Below the pieces are notes generated by a model. It had not been told where the DNA came from and did not search any database. It was given only the letters and a program-made list of their open reading frames with translations. From Antitrichia curtipendula (Eukaryota; Streptophyta; Bryopsida; Hypnales; Leucodontaceae): DNA of 64,000 nt. The stretch spans positions 6,200,001 to 6,264,000 of the forward strand of contig OX579637.1 in assembly GCA_951230915.1 (NCBI GenBank), read 5' to 3'. The stretch's first letter is position 1; every line of letters begins with the position of its first letter. The position numbers were made by a program, and so were the translations under genes. Of the stretch, positions 47,575 through 60,000 are shown one piece after another.

Positions 47575-47939
47575 AGGATAAAGTCCGATTATTTATAAAA
47601 GACATTACAAGAAGGCATCTTTTGGATAAAAATCTTTTGAGTCTCAAATTCAGTTTCAGTTTCCTAAACTCTATAGCACAATAATTTGGAAGCAAACATG
47701 GCCAACAACATTTGAACCAACAATTCTATGAAGTTTGAACACCAAAATCCAAATTCAAGATTCAATATATAGAAGTAACGGAACGGGGTGGTCTGCATTC
47801 AACATACTTGGTTTTTTGGAAGACATTACGCATGGTATAAAATCTTTTTGTATATTGACATTGCTATTACAAAATGAGAGGCGCACAGTGTGGCCAATAG
47901 TTTGAAGCCAACTTGATAACATCAGTTCTTATAGTCCTA

Positions 47940-49521
47940 CTAAAAAACTGAGTTACGGAAAACTACTTCGGGGGGCTTCATGTACCACGGTTTATCCATG
48001 AGCAACTTTGTAACCTTAGTACATGTTGATTTGTTCTTTGGATTAGGGTTAGTGAGCTCACCCAACTTCATGGCAAAGTACATGGATTCCTCGCGCCTCT
48101 TGAATAAGTCCGTATCGTATTCGACCATATTAATAAGATTCATCCATTTGGTCAACTTTCCAGTAGAATACGAGTCTGATTGCACTATATATTTATACTG
48201 TGATTGCATAATCTCTAGGCTCGTACTGGAATGTTGGGTCCCAAACGTATAGAACAACTCCGGAGCCACCCACCAACGACTTTGGAAGGAGTGTTGCTTC
48301 TTCTCTTCAAAATCATATCCATAATGTGAAGGAGCTGCTTCATCAAAACGACTTGAAATTCCAAAATCACAAATCCCGATGTTGATTACTTCATTTGAAT
48401 AATTAGGGAAATGCAGCAGTATGTTTTGAGGGTTTAGGTCATTGTGTAGCACCAAAGACTTGTGCATGAGATGTGTCACATACACTAAAGCCCACACCAA
48501 CTTCGCCTTGTGCCTTCGAAACAAGCTAAGATGTTTTTGATTCTCTTCTGTAAGTTTCCACACCCGCTTCATTTCATGCCAGTCAACGCTCTATGACACC
48601 TTCTCATCCAATCTTCGCATTTCAAGCCATGTACCGCCATTTTACCACAGTGTGTACGCTTCCATAGTTTTGGCGTGAATACCAAAAAACTTAATAATGC
48701 TAGGATGGTTTACGGGGCATGCCAAGGCCTCTACGGATTGTTGCTCCCTCGCTTCACGCATGCTCTTTGACTTTGGCACTTTCCCAGCAAAAGCAACGTA
48801 TGGCGGGATTATATGCATCCCTTCAATGCGCACCTTGCGCACCATTCCATACCCACTTTGACGGTCAAATCTAGTGAGGGGCAATTACTTTTGCTTGAGG
48901 AGAGATCCATGTGACATAGGAGCCAACATCTTGTGCAAAACCCGCCTTCAATGCGTTTGTTTTCCACTTCATACCCCTCACTTGAGTCTTTGAAAGTTTC
49001 TTTACAATTTCATGCCACCACGCCATCTTTTCATGGAATTCCTTGGCTTCATCATCTCCTGCATATCCCGGTACTTGCGGTCACATTTGTAGCATTATTT
49101 CCTTGGTGTTGAATATGCATGTCTTTAGAATGTTATCAATCCACAATTGGTATTGGGAATAGTACGTCTCCTCCACGTCTCCAAAATCTTGTGATACTCT
49201 GCACTTGCTTAAAATTCTTGCCTCCAAATCAACAGTCAATTTGAAGATGCCATGCGATGGGTCCCTTAGGTAATTGGCCTCCAAGAACTGTGTAGTTTTT
49301 CTCGCATACCAAGACAGACAACCCTCATATGCATAGTTTGTATAACTAGGAGGAGGATAGTTTGAACCCTTGTCATGTGTTGTTATGGTCTTCTTCTTCT
49401 TCATTTGCCCTGCACTCCTTGTTGCCTCACTAACAGGTACATGCATAGTAAACAATGCCGCATCGTCTAAATCCCAAATGGATTTCCGTGTTGAGCTGCT
49501 GCCTTCCTGTGGATTAGCCAT
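47940..49521 (-). pseudogene. Protein kinase gene carried in the element, broken
   Basis: ATG at 49,521. About 200 residues of unknown domain (YEGCLSWYARKTTQFLEANYL, YYSQYQLWIDNILKTC, FHEKMAWWHEIVKKL) precede a kinase domain. The kinase part has a Gly-loop-like GYGMVRKV (48,850), VAFAGKV with the ATP-anchoring Lys, HNDLNPQNILL (48,455) in place of HRDLKPxN, CDFGIS (DFG, near 48,370), VAPELFY (APE) and SDSYSTGKL. Protein kinases phosphorylate Ser, Thr or Tyr; the HND form changes the usual Arg and may alter activation. Breaks: TGA 49,081, a shift near 48,900, TAA 48,642 and TAG near 48,592. It shares the upstream GC array and leader with the accessory genes, so it looks like a captured host gene. 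Confidence 0.6.
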
Positions 49522-49574
49522 TATGGTCGGAAAAAATACTTACGTTGCTTTCTTCAAGTTCGTAGTTCAGAGAA

Positions 49575-49815
49575 GCAAAAACTCCCCCCCCCTACCAACT
49601 CACACCCCTTGGCCCACGAGCACGCATTCAGCCACTTCGAGGTGGATGAAAGGTAGTGCGCAAGGTCGGGAGTGGAGAACGCGGGTAGGGGCAACTGCTT
49701 GAGTACCCGCACTCGCTCTGGGGTGACTGCGGATTCCAAAAAAGGGACGACCGCGGGTCTTGGTTGACCTTAGGAGCAAGCGACCTCGACTGGGGCGACC
49801 GCGGGTTCACTCTCC
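49575..49815. repeat. Conserved leader and GGTCGCCC array upstream of the kinase gene
   Basis: On the minus strand the leader (ttctccactcccgaccttgcgcactacctttcatccacc...) matches those of the other three cargo genes. gcgaccgcgggt units continue to 49,812. Confidence 0.65.
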
Positions 49816-49839
49816 TTTTCATTGTTTTGGATTAGTACT

Positions 49840-50444
49840 CAAGAAATTATAGACAATCTTCTATTTTGGTCAACTTCCACCATTCTTGAAAAAACAACTA
49901 ATTAAATTCATGTTTGAATGCAAAGATCACAGTTTTACTAAAAAATACATAGACATAGTTCATGAATCTTTGCTAGAACAATTTTGCAATTATTGTTTTT
50001 CATTTCTATCTTAGAACTCTTCAAATTTGAATTTTGCCTTCCATCTTGACCCTACTTGTATGTAACAATTACTTTCAAAAAGTGAAAACCAAGTGTTTTT
50101 ATGTTGAATTGTAGTTCCTAAATTCTCAAACCACGACTTCATTATAAAAAATTTAGAAACAAAAATTAGTGGTGGCAAAACATTAAATTAAGAAGATTCA
50201 AACAAATCTTGTTGATGAAGATCCCCAAACAATTGATTTCTTCACTTCAAATTCAAATATCTTCCAATCTACGTGGTAAATGATATTGAAATTTCTTCTA
50301 CACATTATTATACTAGTCTACTACAACATTCTACAGCCAAAAATGCCCAAAAGAATAATTTCTAAAGTTTATAATTCATGGCTAAAGAAATGGCAATCTT
50401 CATGCTTCTTGAGGAAAAAATGGCCTTCAATCCTCCGAGATTAA
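49840..50444. mobile_element. TTAA-bounded element remnant
   Basis: Interior phrases (aattcatgtttgaatgcaaagatcacag; tttgctagaacaattttgc) and the right end (aaaatggccttcaatcctccgagaTTAA, 50,441) match the 42,818 copy. The left end is not clear. Confidence 0.45.
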
Positions 50445-51229
50445 ATTCAAATCTCATGGACTTACATAAAACTGTATCAAAATATATTGTTGTTGCAATA
50501 TTTTAATTCGATATCATACATATGTACGGAACATGCATACGCACATCATCCATATTAAAAAATGACTTCCTTCAGTAATAATTATATGACGTACAAAGTG
50601 TGCAATGTGAGGTGCTATATGACTATATTTTGTAAAATACATATCTCTGTGTTGGTTAACTAGATTTTGCCAACATAAATCCATAATTGTATTGTCTTGA
50701 TGAAATCTCTAAAAATTATTTACCTTATGAGGGCTAAGTATAACAATCTAATCATGATAAAGCAATACCTATTTTACAAACTTTGACATCGCCCCTACCC
50801 CCCCAATATAGAAATCTCAGCATGAAGAATTGTAAAACCTTCCAAGAAGTTTTCATTGAGGGGAAGATATAAATCAAATGAGTCCTACATATGTCGACAA
50901 CCGAATTAAAAAATTTCAACAACAATGACTTTATTGAGTTATAAATATAAATCCATAAGCATTAAATAAAAAATTTGTAGAAAATACAATTTTATTTGTG
51001 GAAACACAAATTTGGTATGCTACACACCAATTAGGAAAAATGCAATTCTATTTACGCTTACTAAAAAATACCAATTATGATCCACCTTGCTACAAAATTC
51101 TTTGAATGGCTCAACGAGGTTGTTGATAGGATTACTGTACTTGATTGTGCATTTCTTCCATGTGTCATAAATTTAGAAAGTCTCTTTACTTGTTCCTAAT
51201 TATCTCTTCCAAATCAAACATCCATTCCC
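50445..51229. other. AT-rich, no gene
   Basis: Nothing recognised. Confidence 0.5.
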
Positions 51230-52060
51230 TACCCGTGGTTGACCAAGACGAGGTCGCCCCAATCCCGCGGTCACCCCAAACCCAAAGTCTCCTACATTCC
51301 CTCATTTGGACAAAAAGGGACTCTCCCTACTTGCGGCCACCCAAGGCGAGGACGCCCCACACCCATGGTCGCCTAGGACCCGAGGTCTCCATCGTCCCCC
51401 TCCATTTGGGCAGGAATGAAGTTCTCTCCCTACCCAAGGTTGCCCAAGATAAGGTTGCCGAAGACCCGAGTTCTCCAATGACCCCCCATTTGGGCAGGAA
51501 GAAAGGGTCTATCCCCACCTGTGGTCGCCCAAGCCCCGAAGTCTCCTACATCCTCTCATTTGGGCAGAAAGGGACTCTTCCTACCCAAGGTCGCCCCACA
51601 CCCGAGGTCACCCAAGACCCAAATTCTCCAATGACCTCCCATTTGGGCAGGAAGAGAGGGTCTATCCCCATCCGCACTCGCCCAAGACCCAAAGTCTCTT
51701 GCATCCCTTCATTTGGGCAGAAAGGGATTCTCCCTACCCGAGATCGCCCCACACCCGATGTCGCCAAAGACCCGAGTTCTCCAATGACCCCCCATTTGGG
51801 CAAGAAGAGAGGGTCTATCCCCACCCGCGGTCGCCCAAGACTCGAAGTCTCCTGCATCCTTTCATTTGGGCAGAAAGGGACTCTCCCTACCCGAGGTCGC
51901 TCATGCCCGAGTTCTCCAATGATCCCCCCTTTGCGCAGGAAGAGAGGGTCTATCCCCACCCGTGGTCGCCCAAGACCCGAAGTCTCCAGCATCCCTTTCT
52001 TTTGGCAAAAAGAGAAAGTCTCTCCACCTCTTCCCACCCGCGGGCGCCCAAAGATGAAAT
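51230..52060. repeat. GGTCGCCC tandem array with ~153-bp period
   Basis: The phrase tttgggcagaaagggactc occurs near 51,559, 51,714 and 51,863, and tttgggcaggaag...gggtc near 51,491, 51,643 and 51,796: a period of about 153 bases over four to five units. Each unit holds two or three cccgaggtcgccc-like motifs. Because 153 is divisible by three, open frames of over 100 codons run through it on both strands. I take these as a by-product, not genes. Confidence 0.75.
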
Positions 52061-52198
52061 CAAAATACAATAATTTAATTCTAAAATAGTTGTAACAACA
52101 AAATTAAATCCTTTGACAAGTCGATTTGTTGAAAATGCATTCCGAAATGATAGCATGAATCCCTAAAGGACAATTGTCCATTGAACATCCAATTGAAA

Positions 52199-52485
52199 GG
52201 CCTAAGGCATGTACAAGTGAATAGCGAAGTAATACAATGTCAATAGTGAATTATAATTTAGAGCAATGTAAAAGGTCTTTCCAAATCCCAAACCTTAAAC
52301 TCTAAATCCTAAATCCTAATACCAAGTTTATTAATTTTGTATGGCATGCCTAGAGTTATGTAATCCCACTTCTTTTGCTTCTTTACGAAGACATCACCTA
52401 AATATATAGAAGTGACATCCACGTTTTATTTTTCATTGTGTTTTTTTTTCAATTCAACGGCCTTTCCCTTTATATGTAATTTTGA
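52199..52485 (+). repeat. Direct repeat A (first copy)
   Basis: Begins ggcctaaggcatgtacaag. It is repeated nearly identically at 53,293-53,560, an offset of 1,094 bases. Confidence 0.75.
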
Positions 52486-53292
52486 ATAAAATGAAGTAAA
52501 TGGTACATGACTAAAATGAATGGTGGAGGAGAAAGTAATAAAATGAGGAATGGATTCATTAAACCTCCATCCATTAGACCCCACATAGCCTATCTTCCAA
52601 ATTTTGGTGAAGAAAAAGCTTAAAAGTCTTGTAGAACCTTACTAAATTCTTGTGGTCATTTACATGTTTTTCATTAAATTCATTTCAAAGTGTACCATGA
52701 GCATCCAAAATCAGATTTAAAAAGTGAAAGATTTTGATATTCATATTCATGTTTTTGTGGCAGGGGCTCTATTGCAAATCTTTATCTTGCAGTGTTCAGG
52801 GCTCTAGTAAATGCTTTTTTTTTAATTTTATTTTTTCTAAACAATGGTTTCCCATTTTTTTCTTGAACAAAAAAAGAAACCTTTGAAACTGAGTCTTTAA
52901 GACAAAAAAACTTGGAGAAAATACCACTTTAGAACGTACTAGGAAATAAATTAAGAGAAATTATTTTAAGAAGATGTTAATTGATTGCGGTTATGCAGGT
53001 TATGCCCTTTAAACCCATAATTTTTGGATGACTAAGATTGTAGTTTTGAAATGTAATAATAAGATTAGAAGGCTTCAAATCAATTTCATGTAGGTGAGAA
53101 GTGACAATCTCTTCATCAAACTTTATAATCCTTCAACCCATAAGTGATATTGTTGTATTTCCTTTATCCATATGATCTCTCACATGTCAAATTTGGGATT
53201 TGTATGGCTATAATTTAATTAAATTTGATAAAAACGTTTTCAAACACTGGTTTTAGGATAAATTTAGAGCAAATTCAAAGAAGCTTTGAAAA
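52486..53292. other. Spacer between direct repeats, no gene
   Basis: AT-rich. 52,690-52,740 matches 53,560-53,610, so the second copy lacks about 200 bases that are present here. Confidence 0.5.
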
Positions 53293-53610
53293 GGCCTAAG
53301 GCATGTACAAGTGAATAGCGAAGTAATACAATGTCAATAGTGAATTATAATTTAGAGCAATGTAAAAGGTCTTCCCAAATCCTAAACCCTAAACCCTAAT
53401 ACCAAATTTATTAATTTTGTGTGCCATGCCTAGAGTTATGTAATCCCACTTCTTTTGCATATTTACGAAGAAGTCACCTAAATATATAGAAGTGACATCC
53501 ATGTTTTATTTTTCATTGTGATTTTTTTTCAATTCAACGGCCTTTCCCCTTATATGTGTACCATGAGCATCCAAAATTAGATTTAGAAAGTGAATGATTT
53601 TGATCTCTCT
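53293..53610 (+). repeat. Direct repeat A (second copy, with internal deletion)
   Basis: Matches 52,199-52,485, then jumps to sequence matching 52,690-52,740 (gtgtaccatgagcatccaaaat). Confidence 0.7.
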
Positions 53611-54020
53611 ACCCGTGGTCCGCGTGCCTTGGACTCCATGAATTTCAAACTTGAATTTCCTTCCTTCCTGGACCCGAGGTTGCCCCACTCGCGATCACCC
53701 CTGCCTTGGATTCTCAAAATTTGAAACTTGAATTTTCTCTCCCTTTCGGACCCGCAGTCGTACCATTCGCGTTCGCCCAGGCCTCGGATTCCGGGAATTT
53801 GAATCTTTAATTTCTCCCTCTTCTGGATCCGCAGTTGCCCCTAGCCACAGTCGCCCAGTCGGGTGCTACAGCCGCGGTCGCCCTAATCCATACGCGCCTC
53901 GGGGTGACTTCGAGGACATAAGAGGTCGCCCCCTCCCATTCTCGTCACTTTTTTCCAGCGCTGCGCACTGTCTTTCATCCGTTTCAGAGCGGTTGAATGC
54001 GTGCTTGTGTTCTAGGATTT
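53611..54020 (+). repeat. GGTCGCCC array, decayed TATA and leader of the 54,104 gene
   Basis: cccgaggttgccccactcgcgatcacccc-like units fill 53,611-53,890. acataagaggtcgcccc near 53,915 lines up with TATATAAGAGGTCGCCC of the 46,695 gene. The shared leader (gcgcactgtctttcatccg...gaatgcgtgcttgtg) spans 53,960-54,010. Confidence 0.6.
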
Positions 54021-54103
54021 TGGAGCTTGTATCCATGCTACAAAATTTGCGTCACCGAACTATCCTTTTCTTGGTGGAGTTCCCAAGGTTGAAATCATCT
54101 ACG

Positions 54104-55624
54104 ATGGACGCTAACACAAAAAAGATTAAGAAGAAAAGAGAAAGCCAACCGAGGAACCACCGCATCCTTCTTAATTTAAGGGCTGTGGCATTTCAAGGTT
54201 GGGATTGAATCACATGAGATTGGACGATGGTGATTTGCAAGAAGTTTGTGGAGTGGTGCCATACTGACAAGCTATTCCGTCTTCATTGACACAAGTTGCA
54301 TCTAAAGATGAATGCTGCAAATCTACATTACTGCAAGGATGTCGCATTTGTGCAACGCTGTATTAAAGTGCATTGACATTTGTACAACACACAAACAGTG
54401 GTCAAGAGCGAGGTTCCGTTGTTCATTTGTCAAATGGTGTATACAGAGCTAGTCTTGGCGCGAACGGTAGATTGGACCACCGTCAAGGCATCGAAGCTTA
54501 TCACCATTCCAAGAGCCAAAGACATTCCGAGGGCGAGTCCCTCCGCTAATCCGTGGGACGGGCTAGGAAAGAAGAAGTTGATCCAAACAGGGGTGGCGGA
54601 TGAAGAATACGTGTGGTCAACTCACTCGAGTTCAGCTAGCAAAGAAAGCTCGGATGAAGAACTTACCTCGGGTGCCCCCATGGATGCAATGGAAGTAATC
54701 CCATTGGATGTTACCCCACTTCAGGTTCATCATCCCGAAAACAATGAAATATTGCAACACGTGTTTGCATGCATCCAAATAGAAGCACTTGATAGACTGG
54801 ATGGAAAGATCAAAACAGAGGAGGAGGTGGTGCCGCCTTTGTTGGCATTGCCTTGGGTGGAAGAAGTACCGGCAATGGAAGAACACGTTGAAGGTTCGTG
54901 TCGTTGAGATACCACTAAAGCCAAAAAACAATTTTACAAAGAGAAACTTCATCAGCTTCTTCAAGATTTGGCAAGGACAGAGGAAGCATGTCAAAATTAC
55001 AAAAAGAAGACTGTGGAAACTTTTGATGGTGAATATGTGTCCACCCTCCAAGCAAAAATTGAAAGTGGGCAAACCCGTTTGGCCGTGCAAGCTAGAGAGA
55101 TAGCAGACCTAGAGGCATTTTACCGGGAATTTTCCGGTGGTCCAGACGGAGGGCCTAGCGTTGGCGGCAGTGAGGAAGCCAAGGCTCGGCTTTCCAAAAT
55201 TATAGAAGATTGCAAGATGGAAGAAGATCGGTACATTACTGCAAAGAGAAGTGTGGAGGAAGGACGGTCAAGGATAATTCACCTGACTGAAATCGGGGAT
55301 CGGGCCCCTCTTGATCGTGTTTCCGAATTCGATGCCCAAGATGTAGATAAGCTATATGGGACACCGCAAGCAAAAGTAGCCGACTTGAAGAAGAAGTTAG
55401 CTACTTGTCTCTCGTTGGAAGAGAATTTGCAACGAAGCATGCGTCAACTGAACCAACACATTGATTTATCCAAATCGTGGAGAAAAGCTTGGAGGCAAGG
55501 TTACTTTAAGACCTTTGGGCAACGTAACATGGCATATCTGAAGAGGGTAGAGAACAAGGTGATGGTCGATCTAGAATCCGAGAAAAAGAAAAGAGAAGAG
55601 AAGGGCAAGAAGGATATCATATGA
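54104..55624 (+). pseudogene. Accessory-family gene, coiled-coil form, TGA-only interruptions
   Basis: ATG at 54,104; 507 codons in one frame. N-terminal basic stretch (KKIKKKRESQPRNHR). Family domain: VAFQGWD, KKFVEWCHTDKLFR, NLHYCKDVAFVQRC and TELVLARTVDWTTVK. An acidic linker follows, then a coiled coil (QLLQDLARTEEACQNYKKK; YGTPQAKVADLKKKLATCLSLEENLQR) and a Lys/Glu-rich end. No RING finger is present. Interruptions are TGA at 54,206, 54,215, 54,287, 54,374 and 54,905, with a final TGA at 55,622; no TAA or TAG. Several would be CGA (Arg) before a C-to-T change. The gene is closest in layout to 45,358-46,695. Function unknown. Confidence 0.55.
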
Positions 55625-56655
55625 TTTTGATTAGTTGCAATTGTTGTTGGACTATATGCTTTTGTAAACATGTATGTATACCTGTAGATTATATATTTGA
55701 TATTCAGGATTTAATGCAAATTTGTCCATTTCAAATCTTGATTTTCTATTGTTGAGGGCTCTTGGATATAAGGCTCTAGGAAATAGGGCTCTTGTACATT
55801 AGAGGTTGGAGAAAAATCACATCAAAATTTAAATTACAAAATTTGTGGACTACAATTTCATTACACATAAATTGATTGTAGTTCAACATGTTATGCCATT
55901 TAAAACCGACCATCTTTGAAGAGGTCACTTCTTCAAATAGAACACGGAAAAAAAAATTTGGAAGATATCAAATTGGTTTAAAATTTGAACATGGTTATGA
56001 TCAAACGTTGTAATCTTCCAACTCATAAGTGATGCTGTTATGTTTTATTTTGCCGTTACACGAGCAGTATGTGTCTTTCTTTACTATGCATTTTTTTGGA
56101 AATAATGAAGAAATTCCATATCCAATACAGAATATACTCAAAATATCTTACATTTTCACCATAGATGTATATTATGATTAATAACATCATTATGTACACC
56201 GAAGTTGGCGTGCCATGCTAAAATCAGAGACATAACAAACCATACTTATAGGCCCAAAGTTCATATTGCTATAAAATAGTAAAAATTAGCATTTTTTCAA
56301 GTAATCCAATTGGAATAGAAAATGTATCTAATAAGCATACCAAGCATTAGGTAGACTCAAGATCAAGAAACGCCATTTGAAGTCATGAAATTCACATCAA
56401 TAAAAAACTACAAGAAATGCCCAAAATTTACTTTAAGGGTGATTTGTGGATTAAGCATCTTCTTCCCTAGAAAGGTCAATAGCACCATAATGTAGTAAGT
56501 TGTAATACTATTTACCACAAATGTACTAAAGTGGCCTCCAAAAAAATAAATTAGATCCAAAAACATTTTTTCCATCCTTCATTGATAGGTGAAGTCATCC
56601 AATGGACACCTAACATCCACAAGCGGCCCTAGAAAGAAAAAATAAATTTGCACAC
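55625..56655. other. AT-rich, no gene
   Basis: Nothing recognised. The lines after 55,740 (gggctcttgga...) contain a short ggctct repeat only. Confidence 0.5.
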
Positions 56656-56659
56656 ATGC

Positions 56660-56845
56660 TTATCCATGGACCATGGTCGCATTCTACTGGAGTCGCGGTC
56701 GCCCCACAAAAGGACATGCAGTCGCCTGGCGGGCACCCAAAGTCACCCTTCCTGGGGCTCGAGGTCGCCCTACTAGACCCACGGTCGCCCCCTCACCCTG
56801 TACCCGAGGTCGCCCTCACCCACAACCCCTCTTGGACTATAAAGC
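56660..56845 (+). promoter_or_regulatory. GGTCGCCC array and TATA box of the hAT transposase
   Basis: ggagtcgcggtcgcccc, cgaggtcgcccta and acggtcgcccc units at 56,680-56,815 are followed by CTATAAAG at 56,838. That is about 235 bases before the start codon at 57,072. Confidence 0.6.
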
Positions 56846-57071
56846 CTGAAGGGCAACAATTGCCTCTCATCTTGCTCCGGTGATAAAACTCTTGTCTTGA
56901 ATCCTCTAAAGAGGCTTCCTGCGGACGTTTTGGTTCTTCGGAGGGCAACAATCTAGCTTTGAGAGGTTCATAGGACCACTCTTGGCGGGTGGCTTTGTCA
57001 TTACTTCTTTTGTTTGATCCGATTTTTTTGATAAAGTAATTTTTTTGTGCGACCTATTGCGGATCTATAAG

Positions 57072-60000
57072 ATGGCTGGCCGAGGTGGTGGGAGGACGAC
57101 GCCTTCTAACGATACACATAGGGCCACAAAGGAGTGGGACCCTTGCCTCATAACGTACACTGAAGGTGATGCTTCCTTGTATCTGAAGAAATGCAAATTC
57201 TGTGGGTGGAGCATAGTATTTGTACGGAAGAGGGCATTGACTCACTTTGGATTTGGCGCCACGCGCAGACAAGATCGTTGTCAACGTATCCCTGCAAATG
57301 TATTGGAAAAATTTAGGAACTGTATGGGGGTTGTTCCAAAATTCATGAGCTACAAAGAAATGTACAATGTGCCGATTGCACTCAATGCAGATGATGGTGT
57401 TGTTGTGCCCCTTGTTGAACCTGAAGTAGAGGTGGATTTTGAAGGGTCCGGGGACCCTAGTCGTATGAATGAACCATCAACTCCTAATCCAGATTCAGTA
57501 GATTCTACTCCAGCAATAGTAGAGAGAAGGAGGAATGTGCCTTCCATTTTCTGTCAAAGAAGTATGGATGAAGCATAACAATTGGCCCTTAGACAGAAGT
57601 TAGATAAGATGTGGGCTTCCTTCTTCTATGAAGCCAACATAGCATTTAACATCGTGCAACATCCTGCGTTTATAAACGCACTGAGGGAAACCGCTATAGC
57701 TGGATTTGTGTATCAACCGCCATCATACAATGCAGTGCGCACGAAAATGATAGATGTGAAAAAGGCAACTGTAAAGAACATGGTCTCTGAGTGGGCAAGG
57801 AACTCTATTGACTAGTATGGAGCGACTATTTGTTCAGATGGATGGTCTGATACCAACACTCGTCCTTTGTTGAATATGATGCTCATATGTCCTGCTGGGG
57901 ATGTCTTTTTGGGCTTGGTGGATAGTATAGGGGTGAGAAAGGACATTGCCTACACAACGGATATTATGGCACAATACATAGACCAGGTTGGACCAGCAAA
58001 CATTGTTCAACTATGTGCGGACAATGCCGCAGTAATGATAGGGGCCATGACAAGGTTGCAAGAAATGTACCCTCACATGTATAAACAAGGGTGTGCAGCA
58101 CACATTTTGGACTTACTTTTGGAAGACTAGTGAAAAGAAAATAAGGTGATTGAATTGGTAGAGGACTGTAGGAAAATTTGCACGTTCATCAAAAAATACC
58201 AACTCACTTTGGCTTTGTTTCGAAAATATTCACCAAACAAGGTGTTGAGACTCTCTGCCTTAACGTGGTTTGCTTGCAACTTCCTCATGGTAGATTGTCT
58301 CGTGGACTGCAAGCAAGCGTTGCACAACGTGATTTTAGATGAGACATATGCACCTTTTGAGATGAATTTGTTTCAGCGGAAGAACGGATACGTAGTTCAA
58401 GGACGAGCCGTGCGTGTAAGGCAAAACATTCTTTCAGAAGCGTTCTGGGTGAAATGTGAGAATTTTCTACACATGGTACAGCCTGTGCTCCTTGCTCTTC
58501 GAGTGTTCGATGGGAAGATCCCGACAATTCCCAAAACTTTTATGGTGATGCAGAGCTTGAAAAAGCACGTGTATTCGTTGAGGAATGAGCCTTTATTTCT
58601 AAACCCCGTGATTGCAGACAAGTACAAGAAGCAGTTTGACGCTCGTTGGAAATTGATGCTGACAGATTTGCACTATGCAGGTGCATTATTGAACCCATAT
58701 TATCTTGATATAGCAACCATTCAAAACAATGCTGAAGCCAAATCCGCCTTGAATCGAGTCATACGAAGACTGAGCGAGCCATTGAGAGTGTTACCTGTGG
58801 AGGCAATGAGTGAGCTTGTGGAATTCAAAGAAAAGACAGACCCATTTGACCCTTTGATGGAGGCTTCTGATATCACTCAAGGTACACTACTGCCCCATTA
58901 GTAGTGGAACCATGTGGGTAGCAATGCTCTCCCAAAAATTGCAAAGAGAATTCTATCTTTGACATGCTCAGCATCTTCATGTGAAAGGAATTGAAGTATG
59001 TATTCATTTGTATATAGTAAAGTGCGAAATCACCTAGTCACATCCAAGGCGAAGGCATTGCTGTATATTTATGCCAACAGCAAGCTCGAACGTGAGAAAC
59101 GTGGACACAATCCTGCCTTTTTTCATGATAAGTATCTAATGGATGGAGATATTGAAGAAGAGAACGAGGAGCCATTGTCTTCTGCTTGGGTTGCCAATAA
59201 TCGTATGGAGGAAGAAGAGCGCTTGCACAAAAATCCTTGGGTTGGAATGATGTCTGCTCCTATTGACCTCCCTCCTAGACGACGTTATGGTCACACTTTT
59301 ACGAATGGCAATGATGAGAACAATTCTGGTGAAGAGGAGCCCCTACGTACACCAGAACAGAACCGCGTCTTTGCGTGGGATGAAGCTCCAACCACATATT
59401 CACCGCTACCGAGGGAAAGAACTTTTGATGACAACACCGAAGGTGTACAAAATCCAATGCTTGCACCAGAAGAGCCTACAGGATCTTCGGTACTAGCACA
59501 TCCATCTTCAAGCATGCCAATGAATCTCCAAAGCGCTGCACGAGTTATTGTGGAAAGTGAAAGAGAGAAAGAAACAGCACACATCGATGAGGTTGTACGT
59601 GAGGGGTGCCCAATTCTTGTAGCAGTGAATGCGCGTACCACCCGAATAACAGAAACAGTGGAGTACGATTCAGATGTGCCTCTACAAGCTATTCTGAATT
59701 TGAATCGTAATGCGTCCTTAAATCAAGGAGCAAGTCAAAACGTGGCTACGGTTACAAGGTCTACTTTGATCCATCTACCAAGGGCGCCGGTGCATCGAGG
59801 TCCACCACGGACCATTGATGAGGAAGTCCATGCCTCAGCTCCGCAATCCACTCAACCTTCATTAGCGTTAGGCCCAGGAGCATCATCATTGGGCACGCGT
59901 AGACACAACAGTGGAAGAAGGAAGTGTATAAGGAGGGTTCACGAGGTGGTCTATAGAAATCCTAAACATCAAAACCAGGTTGTTCAACGGTTCAGCATGG

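Noticed and set aside
51145..52089. Long open frames (314 codons plus, 174 codons minus) in the tandem array
   Set aside because: They arise from a 153-bp period divisible by three and exist on both strands. No gene-like start context or domain.
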